From: Chitinophaga ginsengisegetis
GTDB lineage: Bacteria; Bacteroidota; Bacteroidia; Chitinophagales; Chitinophagaceae
Direction of reading: 5' to 3'
DNA: 64,000 nucleotides
Assembly (NCBI RefSeq): GCF_900168065.1
Contig: NZ_FUZZ01000001.1
Location: 3,096,623-3,160,622, forward strand
This document shows, in pieces, positions 1-9,565 of the stretch (the stretch's first letter is position 1; each line of letters begins with the position of its first letter). Both the position numbers and the translations under genes were made by a program. The notes beneath the pieces were generated by a model. It made no database searches. It saw only the letters and a program-made list of their open reading frames with translations, and was not told the origin of the DNA.

Positions 1-1620
1 TGGATAACGCACTCTTTCCGGCATTGGTTTCCATACGGAAGTATGCCAGGTGAATGGTTCCAGCTTCGGGTGACGGGTCCTTCTCAGCTCTGCCCACAGT
101 TCGTAAGGCTGATAAAGGTTCAGGTGAATATACTTCTGCTGCATGAGAATCTCCATTTTGTCGTCCAGGGTAGCAGCCAATGTAAATTTGCCTTTTACAA
201 CATCGCCCCATGCACTTACTACCGCAGCAGATGGTTTGGCAGGATATACCATGGCTGTTTGCGCAGGTGTCATCTGGGTTTTGGCATAGCTGCTCAGTTG
301 ATTAATGGTATACCAGAAATCGACAGAGTGTGTTACCTCATCTTTGATATGCTCTTCAGCTGTTTTACCTGTATTAGCTAATCCTTTCAGCGCAATTTCT
401 GCCAGCAGCAGGTCCAGTTCTCCTACAGACGCCATATACACCGGCATCTTCGCATTTTGGTGGAAGGTAGCGTGGTTGTACATAGATTTTGCATTGGTAG
501 CGAAAGTAGAAGCGATATTATCTGCATACGGATAATACCTTTCTCCACTGCTATACAATGCTGTTTGTTCTTCGATATTGGCAGATACTCCGCGATAATC
601 CAGGTATTTGGTTGGCATAGCCAGCACCGGTAAACGTGGATCGTCAATTCCTTCCTGGTAAGCAGGTGTGCCGTAGTTCATCCTTTTCATGATGATGTTT
701 GGTATAAAGGAAGCGTAGGTATTTTCATAAACACCACGAATCCATGTTCCGCCACCTGTGGGAACAATATCAAACCAGTAAAACCAGTAAAGATCCGTTT
801 GTGGCAAAGGCTTTGCCAGTGCCGCCTGAATCAGCGGTTTGGCATATGCTTCTTCCACACCGGCAATTCTTACCAGTAATTTCAGACGGGTAAAATTGAT
901 GAGAGACACCCACTTATTGATATCACCGTGGAAGGCAATATCCTGCTCCGTGAAAACGGTTTTGGCATCAGCCGACATCTGCGAATAAGCTCCGGGAAGC
1001 TCATCTACAATAGTTCCCAGTTCCTGTATGATAGATTGGTAGATCTCTTTCGGATCATCATATTTAGGGAAGAGATATTTCGGCTCTTTTTTAGAACCCT
1101 GGAAAGCATCTGAATAAGGAACCGAATTAAAGAAATCTACCAGCTTGGCACTTTGGTAACATTTGATAAAGCTAACCAGCTTCAGGTATACATCTCCATC
1201 CTGTTTTAATTGCCCGGTACGTGCATTCACAGAATCCCTGATCACTTCGTAATTCTTCAACCGGGTATAACTGTGCTGAAAGAAAGATTGACCGTTGATT
1301 GGAGAATCATCAAAGCCGTTACCGGTGGTCAGGTCATTGTATGTGGAGAACCAGTCGTAGCGGTAAGATACAAACCGTTGCGCCACCTGCTCATAACCGG
1401 TGATACTGGTACCGCCGTTGAGCAGGTAATACCACTCGCCGTAGTCCTGTGCAAATATTTTATTGTTTGTAAGCACGCCGGTGAATAAGCCGGGCACTAC
1501 ATCGATATCACTACCGGTGGAGAGCTTGTCCTTGTCGTAGAACCGGTCTTCCAGATCCTTTTTACAAGCTCCCAGGAAGGAGGCAGAGAGCAGGAAAATA
1601 TATAAGTAAGCTTTTTTCAT
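1..1620 (-). CDS. SusD/RagB-family outer-membrane lipoprotein, C-terminus beyond window
   Basis: The reading frame starts at ATG 1620 and stays open to base 1, so about 540 residues are visible and the stop lies outside. The N-terminus is a lipoprotein signal with a lipobox (FLGAC, followed by KK). The rest is helix-rich and reads like SusD-like nutrient-binding proteins; near the edge it shows the family's usual C-terminal run, WAELRRTRHP and later PERVRYP, so probably only a few dozen residues are missing. SusD proteins sit on the cell surface as lids over SusC channels and bind glycans or peptides. It begins 17 bp after the SusC gene and is surely its partner. The substrate cannot be read from the sequence. 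Confidence 0.93.
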   Translation of the reverse strand, partial: MKKAYLYIFLLSASFLGACKKDLEDRFYDKDKLSTGSDIDVVPGLFTGVLTNNKIFAQDYGEWYYLLNGGTSITGYEQVAQRFVSYRYDWFSTYNDLTTGNGFDDSPINGQSFFQHSYTRLKNYEVIRDSVNARTGQLKQDGDVYLKLVSFIKCYQSAKLVDFFNSVPYSDAFQGSKKEPKYLFPKYDDPKEIYQSIIQELGTIVDELPGAYSQMSADAKTVFTEQDIAFHGDINKWVSLINFTRLKLLVRIAGVEEAYAKPLIQAALAKPLPQTDLYWFYWFDIVPTGGGTWIRGVYENTYASFIPNIIMKRMNYGTPAYQEGIDDPRLPVLAMPTKYLDYRGVSANIEEQTALYSSGERYYPYADNIASTFATNAKSMYNHATFHQNAKMPVYMASVGELDLLLAEIALKGLANTGKTAEEHIKDEVTHSVDFWYTINQLSSYAKTQMTPAQTAMVYPAKPSAAVVSAWGDVVKGKFTLAATLDDKMEILMQQKYIHLNLYQPYELWAELRRTRHPKLEPFTWHTSVWKPMPERVRYP

Positions 1621-1637
1621 TTTTTTCAGTTTATACA

Positions 1638-4600
1638 TTAGAAAGCAACATTTAACCCCAGGGAGTAAGTCCTTTGGGAAGGGTAGATGGTATTTTCCAC
1701 GAAAACATCTGCGCCCAGTGCTCCTTCCGGATCGATATTGGGAATAGATTTGTAGAGATAGAACAGGTTACGGGCAGCTGCTGTAACAGTGAGCCTTTGC
1801 ATTCTTATCCTTTTGGAAATTTCCGCGGGTAATGTATAGGAAAGCGCTACTTCCCTCACTTTGATGTAATTGTTTTTGAACAGGCGATCCGGCGGGAAAG
1901 AGGTGGCCAGGTCGTTTGCGTAGCTTCCATAATAGGAAGAAGCGCTGGTGATGATATCGTTGGTGGTATATTTACCGTTATCATCCACTTTCATACCCGG
2001 CAGGATCAAACCATCGTGATACACGTGCCCATCTTTAGACTGAGCCGGAGCTGGCTGTGAATGCTGCCACGGAACATTCTGGTCGTTGCTATTGATGTAA
2101 TACGCCAAACCTCCGTTTTCTTCATCGCGGTATTGCATGGTATTTTCCAGCTGGCCCACACCTGTTAAGCGGTTGTTGGTATAACTGAAAATAGTACCAC
2201 CGTATTTATAATCCAGGCCAATACGGAAGTTGAAGTTCTTATACTGAAAGTCGGAGATAAATCCGCCGTATACTTTTGGCATTACGTTACCAGCTACCGT
2301 TGATTTCTGATCATCGAGGATATAGATACCGTTGTTGTTCACTACTTTATTACCTGCTTCATCACGTTTGTAATCGAGCATTACAATTTCGCCATACGGA
2401 CGGCCTTCATCTGCATGAATAGATGCGGCGGCGCCGTTGATCAGGTTACTGAAAGGATAATTGGTAACACCCGGGTACAGGTCTATTACTTTTGATCCCT
2501 GGCTGGCGGCATTCAGCGTAAGGCTCCAACGATAGTTTTTACCTACCAGCGGAACGCCTGTTAATGCCAGTTCAAAACCCCAGGCCTTTACATCACCCGC
2601 ATTCACGATTAGACCAGCGGAACTGGAAGCGGAAGAAATAGGTAAGCTGATGATCTGGTTGTAACGGTGGTTGGTGTAGAAGGAGAAATCGAGGATCACC
2701 CTGTCCTGTGGCAGGAAGGTATTGTTGATACCAATTTCAAATTCTCTTTTACGTTCTGGTTTCAGAGCGCCTGGTAACAACTTGTCCGGAGGTGAAACGG
2801 AGTTGGCGTCTGTACCTGGCAGGCGGGTGTATCCATACAGATTATTGGCGAAATAACGGGTGGTACCGTTACCCACGTCTGCCCAGGATAACCTCAGCTG
2901 TCCGCTGTTTACACCGGCAATCGGGAAACGTTCCGTATAATTCCAGGTAAGTGCCGCGCCCGGATAAAAATACTTGTTGTTTTCCGGAGGAAGAGTAGAG
3001 TTCCAGTCCTGGCGACCCTGCAGTTCCAATGTAAATTCATTCTTCCATGACAACGCTGCTGATGCCAGCAAGCTGTATAATACATCAGATCCTCTTGTGT
3101 AATTTCTAAGCAGGTGTGCGTTGTCTGCGCTGGGTGTACCCAGCTGATTGGAGAAAGAATACCAATCCGGGAAGGTGAGTCCGCCAACGGTGTTGGTACC
3201 CAGGTAATCTACATTACGCAACCGGTATACACCGCCTCCAAATGCAAACAAACGGAGATCGTTGTTCAGGAATGATTTATTATAGTTCAGTAATGCCTGG
3301 TAAGTTTGGGTGGTAGAATTTTCCTTTGCCACGCCAAAGCTTCCTCCGCCTACCGTAGGGAGCACCTTTGTTACACTTACCTCTGTATTATAATTGGTGT
3401 TATCATAATCCAACCCCGCCTGCCCTACGAGGAAAATATTCTTCGTGAAGTTCAGGGTTACTTTGGCAGAAGTGATCATGTGGATATTTTCATCCTTGTA
3501 ACGGTTCTTTTTGTTATTCCACAGGTAATTGCCAAGTAAGCTAAAGGCATCGGAAACACGGGCATTGGAAAGATCTCTTTTATAACCGGTGGCATCTGTA
3601 TAGTAAGGATATATCAGGTTATAATCATAATCAACCGGGTATCCCCATGCTACCGGTCCATCGTTCTGGGAACGGCGGTTTTGGGTAGAGATGCTGTAAA
3701 TGTTGGAGATCACTTCAAAGGAAGCCAGTTCGGATGCTTTGATATTACCGTTGAAGCTGAAAGAGTTTCTTTTCTGCCAGGAATTATCACCGGAAATATC
3801 CTGGTAATTATAGTTGGTATAAGAAGCCCTGATACTACCTTTTTCGTTGCTGCCGGCAATGGCTACGTTGGCAGAAGTGGAGTGACCGTTCTGGAAGAGT
3901 GACATGAAGTTATTCCTGTGTGGCGAATTCTTCACCATAGAACTATCGTAGAACATCACATCAGCGCCATCGAAAGCAGGACCGAAGCTAAAGCGTTTAT
4001 TGGGCAGCATGCGGGTTCTAACGCCATTGATAGTTTCATAGGTGGTATCATAGAGGTTGTCGCCCAAACCATATTTGGTTTGCAGTTTCAGGTAAGATAC
4101 CGGTTGCTCTATGGTATGTTGTATGTTACCGGTCATACCAAATCCTTTCACATTGCGGCCGTTTTTGGTAGTAATGATCATTACGCCGTTGGCGGCATCG
4201 CTACCATACAATACAGTGGCTTTGGCGCCTTTCAGGATGTCGATTGATTCGATGTCGTCCGGGTTAATATCGTTGATACCGGCGCCATAGTCGAATCCCT
4301 GTCCTACATCACCACCGATCTGTGTTTTACGGTCGCTCAGGATAACGCCGTCTACCACAAACAGGGGTCTTACATTCTGATCGGGGTTCATACTGGCTGC
4401 GCCGCGGATATTGATCCTGACGCCACCCTGCGGACCGGATGCGCCCACGTTTACGCCTACACCGGCTGCTTTGCCGTAAAGGGCAAGGAAGGGGTTCATG
4501 GTTGAACCGGCCTTGGTAAGTTCATCCCCTTTGATGGTACTGATCGCGTATCCAAGCGTTCCTTTCGGACGTTTGATACCGAGGGCGGTTACCACCATTT

Positions 4601-5312
4601 CGTTTAACCCGCTGGAGGCGATGGAAAGCGTTACGTTCAGGAACGTGGAAGTGCCGAGAGTAATGGATTTGGGTTCGTATCCTACGGAGGTGAACACCAG
4701 TACTACATTGCCCTCCGGTACATCAAGACTGAACCGGCCCTGTACATCTGTGGTGGCGCCGGTTTTGGTGCCTTTAACGAGAATGGTAACACCGGGTATG
4801 GGCATGCCGGTACTATCTTTTACCAAACCGCTGATTTTACGGAGTACTACTTCCGGTATTGCGATGAAGGGAGTGGTATTTTCCAGCCTGATATCTTTCT
4901 CTTTTACAGCGATGATTTTGCCGATCACTTCATAACTGAAGGGCTGATTTCTGAAGAGCAGTGCCAGTACTTCTTCCAGCGAACCATTACGGATGGAGAT
5001 ATCTACCGGCTTACTTTTCGTAAGCATAGCATCTTCATACCAGAACTTATAACCGGATTGTTTCTTTATTTCTTCAAATACCTTCTGGATCGGTGCGTTC
5101 TTTTGCGACAAGGTTATCTGTTGCGACAGAGATTTGGCGCTGATCTGCAAACAAACTACCGTTAAGAGGATAGCCGTAATTTTCATTTGCTTAATCAGTT
5201 GTTTTTTTATCCTCAGATGGGCACCTGATTTTCGGAATGTCAGGACGCGATCTTTGATGGTTGATAATAGCCCGGGTACAAAGACGGGCTTTGCATGACA
5301 ATTAGATTGCAT
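1638..5312 (-). CDS. SusC/RagA-family TonB-linked outer-membrane transporter with STN domain
   Basis: This 1224-residue protein has, in order, a signal region ending near residue 63, an STN (secretin/TonB short N-terminal) domain at about 65-135, a carboxypeptidase-regulatory-like beta domain at about 160-230 (ISGLVKDSTGMPIPGV), a plug with the SusC signature NIRGAASMN...FVVDGV, and a long 22-strand-type barrel ending in SLGLNVAF. SusC proteins import substrates captured by SusD using TonB energy. An STN domain means it can signal through the FecR anti-sigma factor encoded just upstream, in trans-envelope surface signalling. The first 42 residues precede a hydrophobic stretch beginning MKITAILL, so an internal start near 5186 is possible. 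Confidence 0.95.
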   Translation of the reverse strand: MQSNCHAKPVFVPGLLSTIKDRVLTFRKSGAHLRIKKQLIKQMKITAILLTVVCLQISAKSLSQQITLSQKNAPIQKVFEEIKKQSGYKFWYEDAMLTKSKPVDISIRNGSLEEVLALLFRNQPFSYEVIGKIIAVKEKDIRLENTTPFIAIPEVVLRKISGLVKDSTGMPIPGVTILVKGTKTGATTDVQGRFSLDVPEGNVVLVFTSVGYEPKSITLGTSTFLNVTLSIASSGLNEMVVTALGIKRPKGTLGYAISTIKGDELTKAGSTMNPFLALYGKAAGVGVNVGASGPQGGVRINIRGAASMNPDQNVRPLFVVDGVILSDRKTQIGGDVGQGFDYGAGINDINPDDIESIDILKGAKATVLYGSDAANGVMIITTKNGRNVKGFGMTGNIQHTIEQPVSYLKLQTKYGLGDNLYDTTYETINGVRTRMLPNKRFSFGPAFDGADVMFYDSSMVKNSPHRNNFMSLFQNGHSTSANVAIAGSNEKGSIRASYTNYNYQDISGDNSWQKRNSFSFNGNIKASELASFEVISNIYSISTQNRRSQNDGPVAWGYPVDYDYNLIYPYYTDATGYKRDLSNARVSDAFSLLGNYLWNNKKNRYKDENIHMITSAKVTLNFTKNIFLVGQAGLDYDNTNYNTEVSVTKVLPTVGGGSFGVAKENSTTQTYQALLNYNKSFLNNDLRLFAFGGGVYRLRNVDYLGTNTVGGLTFPDWYSFSNQLGTPSADNAHLLRNYTRGSDVLYSLLASAALSWKNEFTLELQGRQDWNSTLPPENNKYFYPGAALTWNYTERFPIAGVNSGQLRLSWADVGNGTTRYFANNLYGYTRLPGTDANSVSPPDKLLPGALKPERKREFEIGINNTFLPQDRVILDFSFYTNHRYNQIISLPISSASSSAGLIVNAGDVKAWGFELALTGVPLVGKNYRWSLTLNAASQGSKVIDLYPGVTNYPFSNLINGAAASIHADEGRPYGEIVMLDYKRDEAGNKVVNNNGIYILDDQKSTVAGNVMPKVYGGFISDFQYKNFNFRIGLDYKYGGTIFSYTNNRLTGVGQLENTMQYRDEENGGLAYYINSNDQNVPWQHSQPAPAQSKDGHVYHDGLILPGMKVDDNGKYTTNDIITSASSYYGSYANDLATSFPPDRLFKNNYIKVREVALSYTLPAEISKRIRMQRLTVTAAARNLFYLYKSIPNIDPEGALGADVFVENTIYPSQRTYSLGLNVAF

Positions 5313-5390
5313 ACATTTGTGGTGTTTGGGTTTAGATAATTCTTGATTTCTGATAAGTATTGATGTCAGGTACCAGACCCAGGCTTTTTT

Positions 5391-5416
5391 CCAGGGGCGG
5401 GTGAGATCGCTCCTGG
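5391..5416. other. Hairpin in the fecR-susC gap
   Basis: Arms CCAGGGGCG and CGCTCCTGG pair with one mismatch, and a T-run follows on the plus strand. It lies between the FecR stop and the SusC start. It may trim or attenuate the operon mRNA; it is not a clear terminator for the minus-strand genes. Confidence 0.35.
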
Positions 5417-5500
5417 TTTTTTATGCCGGTTCCTACCACACGTCATTCAGGGACCTTTGTTCATGGTAATAGCATTTGGTTGATATAATGAATAAGATAC

Positions 5501-6658
5501 TTACGGCATAACGATCAGCTTACGTTGTTCCATTTTGAAATGGATTCTGCTGATTTCCAGTAATCGTAGTAATTCAGACAGGTTAGCGTCTCTCGGAATA
5601 TCTCCTGTGAAGCTGCGCGCCGGTATAGGGCCGCTGTATACCACTTCCACATCGTACCATCTTTCCACCTGCCGCATGATTGTTTTGATGTCTGCACTTT
5701 TAAAAGAAGTAAGTCCGTTTTTCCATGCTACCGCCAGGCTTACGTCGGCTTTTTCTATTACTTTCATTTTGCCGTTTGGTTCCAGCAATGATTGTTCTCC
5801 CGGTTTTAACAAGCTGGAGGCATTTGCCTGGCTCACTTTTACGGCGCCTTCCAGCAGGGTAGTTTTCATGGCTGCTTCATCGGTGTAAGCCATTACATTG
5901 AAGCTGGTGCCCAATACCGCGATACTGGCGTTATTTACCGATACAAAAAATGGCTGGCCGGCATTCCGGGCTACTTCAAAGTAGGCTTCCCCGCTTAGTT
6001 CCACGCGACGTTCCTTTCCAACGAAGGCAGTAGGGAATTTCAGGGACGAAGCGGCATTCAGCCATACCTTTGAACCATCCGGCAGTTCCAGCTGGTACTG
6101 TCCCCCTTTGGGGGTTTTTAATATATTATAGGCTATACTATTGGCAGATGTCTGCCTGTTTTGGTCGTATTTCAGCATTCCCGGGCTCACATGTAAATTC
6201 ACATCTCCCTGTTGGGCCAGTGTACCCTTCAGAGAGCTATCCAGCGCTATCACATTCCCATTCGCCAGTGTGAGCATGGCTTTTGTTCCGCCGGGGCTCA
6301 CATCTTTTTTTATATTTTCTGTTACCGCGGCTGGTAACTTGTTTGCTTTCCGTGTTCTGGTGGCCAGCAGCCAGGCGCTGCCAGCAATGATCAATAATAA
6401 TGCAGCGGCGACCCAACGCTTCCAGTAAACCCGTTTAAGCGGCTGCGGCGCCGGTTCCCGGCTTAGTTGGGGCGAGGGAAAAAATAACTCTTCTTCCTCA
6501 CCGGACTGTATCCAGGCTTCTTCGATCAGCAATTCCAGCTGCGTTTGATTATCTGCCGCATTTAAGAAATCACTTAACTCGGACTGTTCCGCCTGGGTGA
6601 TTGTTTTACCCGCATATCGGCTAAGCAGGTAGCGCAACCTGGTATTATCCATTAGCAT
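5501..6658 (-). CDS. FecR-family anti-sigma factor
   Basis: A 385-residue inner-membrane protein. It has a cytoplasmic N-terminal segment of about 80 residues (the part that binds sigma in this family), a single membrane helix at about 83-100 (WVAAALLLIIAGSAWLL), a FecR domain containing WLNAASSLKFPTAF and GEAYFEVA, and a C-terminal DUF4974-like domain similar to an STN partner. The family relays substrate binding at the SusC STN domain to the ECF sigma factor. It lies between the sigma gene (67 bp upstream) and SusC. The start could be Met1 or Met3 (MDNTRL). Confidence 0.93.
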   Translation of the reverse strand: MLMDNTRLRYLLSRYAGKTITQAEQSELSDFLNAADNQTQLELLIEEAWIQSGEEEELFFPSPQLSREPAPQPLKRVYWKRWVAAALLLIIAGSAWLLATRTRKANKLPAAVTENIKKDVSPGGTKAMLTLANGNVIALDSSLKGTLAQQGDVNLHVSPGMLKYDQNRQTSANSIAYNILKTPKGGQYQLELPDGSKVWLNAASSLKFPTAFVGKERRVELSGEAYFEVARNAGQPFFVSVNNASIAVLGTSFNVMAYTDEAAMKTTLLEGAVKVSQANASSLLKPGEQSLLEPNGKMKVIEKADVSLAVAWKNGLTSFKSADIKTIMRQVERWYDVEVVYSGPIPARSFTGDIPRDANLSELLRLLEISRIHFKMEQRKLIVMP

Positions 6659-6725
6659 AGATTGATTCTACACTATAAGACAGCAACATGTATAAAAAAG
6701 AGGTAACGGGATAAGAAAAAAAATT

Positions 6726-7322
6726 TTAAATCCTGAAAGGGGTGGTCAGAATAAGCATCAGCAAATTGATTTCAGGGTGCGCCATTGCATAACTCCGGAT
6801 GGACCGGAGGGCCAGCACCATATGTTTTTTAACCGTTTCCAGGGAGATGGCCATTCGCTCTGCAATTTCGGCCTGGCGGAGGCCCTCATCCCTGCTTAAA
6901 AGATATACTTTCTGACGCTGGGCCGGCAGCTCAGAGATGGCCTGGTCTATAATGCGACGGTAGTCTTTAATAACGGTATCATCTTCCTGGTCATGGGTAG
7001 CCACCACACTGATTTCCCACGCCTGCTTCCGGGCCAGTTCCCGGCCCAGCTTCTTGAGAAAAGATAAACAATAGTTCCTGGCTACTGCATAGAGGTACGG
7101 ATGAAAATGTTCTACCTGGCTTAACTTATCCCGCTTTTCCCAGATCCGGATAAATATTTCCTGTACAATCTCTTCCGCCATCGGTTTTGATCCCGTAAGC
7201 TGCATAACAAATGCTCCCAGCCTGTTTTGGTAGGTATGGAATAAGTGTGCAAAGGCAGCCTCATCGCCCTGCGACACCCTGAATAGTAAATCTGGTTCAC
7301 TATTTATTTGCACGGTATTCAA
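6726..7322 (-). CDS. ECF-type RNA polymerase sigma factor (first system)
   Basis: 198 residues, with sigma region 2 (FAHLFHTYQNRLGAFV, then AEEIVQEIFIRIWEKRDKL) and region 4 (SELPAQRQKVYLLSRDEGL, then IAERMAISLETVKKH), the normal layout and length for Bacteroidota ECF factors paired with FecR. It should direct transcription of the SusC/SusD operon when FecR receives the outer-membrane signal. It is the first gene of a sigma-fecR-susC-susD operon. The C-terminus has a hydrophobic tail (INLLMLILTTPF), common in this subgroup. Confidence 0.93.
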   Translation of the reverse strand: MNTVQINSEPDLLFRVSQGDEAAFAHLFHTYQNRLGAFVMQLTGSKPMAEEIVQEIFIRIWEKRDKLSQVEHFHPYLYAVARNYCLSFLKKLGRELARKQAWEISVVATHDQEDDTVIKDYRRIIDQAISELPAQRQKVYLLSRDEGLRQAEIAERMAISLETVKKHMVLALRSIRSYAMAHPEINLLMLILTTPFRI

Positions 7323-7520
7323 AATAAATTTGTGCTTCCCCCGAAGCTAATCTGGTTGATATAGCATAAAGATATGCATTCCTATCCTGATAAAAAATCA
7401 CACCTTTCGGCCACTGCCGGAAATGTTAATTCCTCATCAGAGATTGTTAACCAACAATTAATTTCCACTGCAATGAACCAAACAGGATTCTCCTGTATTT
7501 TTAATAGAAATACTTCCACT

Positions 7521-8486
7521 ATGAACCTAAAAACCCTTTTCATGGCTTTGGCCATCCTGTCTCTTTTTGGCTGTAAGAAAGACCTGGTAAACCCGAATGC
7601 TGCAGCCGGCAGTGAAACACTGAAAAACACCACTGTTACCAGCACCTTAAACGTAACCCTTCCCGGATGGATGAGCGCTATTGCAGACAATACCAGTCTC
7701 ACCAGCCTGTCTATTCCCGGCACACACGACAGCGGCGCCCGCGTGGAACCCGTTGGCGGCACCGCCAAATGCCAGAACCTCAGCATCCGTGAACAGCTGG
7801 ATGCCGGTACCCGTTTCCTTGATATCCGTTGCAGGCACATCGGCGATGCCTTTGCCATTCACCACGGTTCTATTTACCAGAACCTGAACTTCACAGATGT
7901 GCTCAATGCCTGTTATGATTTCCTGGCAGCCAATCCCTCAGAAACAATTGTGATGTGCGTAAAAGAGGAGTATGATCCTACCAACAACACCCGCTCCTTT
8001 GAGCAAACTTTCGACAGCTATACACAGCTGCAACCCTCCAAATGGTACTTAAGCGATGTAGTGCCCAACCTCGGCCAGGTAAGGGGCAAAATTGTGCTGC
8101 TGAGACGATTTGGCGCCTCTAATACACCAAAAGGTATTGAAGCCACCAACTGGGCCGATAATACCACCTTTTCCATCAATAACGCCAACTCCTCCCTGCG
8201 CGTGCAGGACCAGTACGTAGTGCCTGATAATAACGCAAAATGGACAGGCATCACCAACCTGTTTACGGAAGCGAAAAACGGTAGCCAGTCGGTGTTGTAC
8301 ATCAATTTCACCAGCGGATATAAATCGCTGATCTTTGGTATTCCCAGCATCACCACTGTTTCCAATGCCATTAATCCACAAATCAATACTTATTTTACCA
8401 ACAACACACATGGCAGATATGGCATTATCCCGATGGACTTTGCCACTTCCGACAGGAACACGCTGATTATTAATACCAATTTCTAA
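7521..8486 (+). CDS. Phosphatidylinositol-specific phospholipase C-like lipoprotein
   Basis: From ATG 7521 the product is 321 residues with a lipobox (LSLFGC, Cys18, followed by KK). An open frame reaches back to 7374, but those 49 residues would bury the signal peptide, so 7521 is preferred. The PI-PLC X-domain shows SIPGTHDS (catalytic His69), FLDIRCR, and the second His in FAIHHGS (His115). Bacterial members cleave phosphoinositides or GPI anchors, or act on related lipids; there is no Y domain. It is probably on the cell surface or in the periplasm. It is divergent from the sigma operon and followed by a strong terminator. The substrate is unknown. Confidence 0.9.
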   Translation: MNLKTLFMALAILSLFGCKKDLVNPNAAAGSETLKNTTVTSTLNVTLPGWMSAIADNTSLTSLSIPGTHDSGARVEPVGGTAKCQNLSIREQLDAGTRFLDIRCRHIGDAFAIHHGSIYQNLNFTDVLNACYDFLAANPSETIVMCVKEEYDPTNNTRSFEQTFDSYTQLQPSKWYLSDVVPNLGQVRGKIVLLRRFGASNTPKGIEATNWADNTTFSINNANSSLRVQDQYVVPDNNAKWTGITNLFTEAKNGSQSVLYINFTSGYKSLIFGIPSITTVSNAINPQINTYFTNNTHGRYGIIPMDFATSDRNTLIINTNF

Positions 8487-8498
8487 AGAAATAAATGG

Positions 8499-8534
8499 AA
8501 AGGCCGCTTCATCAGGGATGAAGCGGCCTTTTTT
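8499..8534 (+). terminator. Intrinsic terminator after the PI-PLC gene
   Basis: Perfect 14-bp arms (AAAGGCCGCTTCAT / ATGAAGCGGCCTTT) enclose a 5-base loop and run into a T-tract, 12 bp after the stop codon. Confidence 0.9.
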
Positions 8535-8659
8535 AAAATGCCGGGAAGTTGTTATCTTTAGATAACCCCGGAAAAGACTCATCAGACAACTATCCATTAA
8601 CAGTTTAAAAACCATTGTGAAATAATATTTCTTACCCCAATATTTTAAAATCAATTGTT

Positions 8660-9412
8660 ATGAACTACCCCAACAAAGTAATTAAGGCTGGCGAAAAAAA
8701 CAGCCAGATTGTAAAAGCAATTCAACAAAGACTGATTGAACTCGGCATCGGCACTTTACAGGGCACTGGCACCTTTGGGCCTAAAACTGTATCTGCCGTA
8801 AAGCAATTCCAGGCAATGCACCGCGACCGGTTTGGCAATCCGCTTATTGTGGATGGTGAAGTGGGCGCCATTACCTGGGAAGTGTTATTTGACAACGGCG
8901 TACCGGAAGAACATGAAGCGCCTAATACTTTACTCGCAAAAGCGATTGAAGTAGCAGAGAGCCAGGTTGGCGTGATGGAAGTACCTCCCGGCAGCAACCG
9001 CGGGCCACAGGTAGAAGCCTATCTTGCCAGTACCAACACGCCTCCAGGCAACTACTGGTGCGCAGCCTTTGTATTCTGGTGTTTCAAAAAAGCTGCTGCA
9101 GACCTGGGCATTCCCAATCCCGTTGTTAAAACGGCCGGATGCCTGGATCACTGGAACAGAACCCAGGCGCTGAAAATCACAACTGCAAGGGCTATCAACA
9201 ATCCCTCTCTCGTAGTTCCGGGCAGCATCTTTATTAAAAGTCATGGCGGCGGCTTCGGTCATACGGGTATCGTAACGGCTGTAAACGGCGGCTTTATTGA
9301 AACCATTGAAGGCAACAGCAATCCCAATGGCAGCAGCAACGGAATTGGTGTGTTCCGTATAACATTCAGGAAGATAAATTCTATCGAAAAAGGGTTCATT
9401 ATTTACGGATAA
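8660..9412 (+). CDS. Peptidoglycan-binding plus CHAP-domain cysteine hydrolase
   Basis: 250 residues. Residues 1-80 form a PG_binding_1 repeat (IQQRLIELGIG, FGPKTVSAVKQFQAMH, VDGEVGAITWEVLF). Residues 95-235 form a CHAP/NlpC-like domain with catalytic Cys134 in YWCAAFVFWCF and His201 in GHTGIV. Such enzymes cleave peptide stems or cross-bridges of peptidoglycan. No signal peptide is visible: the protein starts directly with the binding domain. It would therefore need lysis, a non-Sec route or an injection device to reach the wall. It has its own upstream region and a hairpin behind it, and precedes the double-protease gene. Confidence 0.88.
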   Translation: MNYPNKVIKAGEKNSQIVKAIQQRLIELGIGTLQGTGTFGPKTVSAVKQFQAMHRDRFGNPLIVDGEVGAITWEVLFDNGVPEEHEAPNTLLAKAIEVAESQVGVMEVPPGSNRGPQVEAYLASTNTPPGNYWCAAFVFWCFKKAAADLGIPNPVVKTAGCLDHWNRTQALKITTARAINNPSLVVPGSIFIKSHGGGFGHTGIVTAVNGGFIETIEGNSNPNGSSNGIGVFRITFRKINSIEKGFIIYG

Positions 9413-9419
9413 TATTTTC

Positions 9420-9457
9420 ATATTTCCGGGCAGCCGGCCTGTGCTGCCCGGGAATAT
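9420..9457 (+). terminator. Hairpin after the CHAP gene
   Basis: 15-bp arms (ATATTTCCGGGCAGC / GCTGCCCGGGAATAT, one G-U pair) with an 8-base loop lie 8 bp after the stop. There is no T-run, so it may be a weak terminator or an RNA-stabilising hairpin. Confidence 0.55.
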
Positions 9458-9565
9458 CATTTCATAACAAAAAAGATACTTCAGATAATCTTTTATTCTT
9501 TCTTTTTTGATTAAATTCATGAGAGAAAACCGAAGCGTACTACCCCAAATAAACACCCTCAATAA

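Noticed and set aside
7374..7520. Longer start of the PI-PLC gene
   Set aside because: The added 49 residues would place the lipoprotein signal inside the protein.
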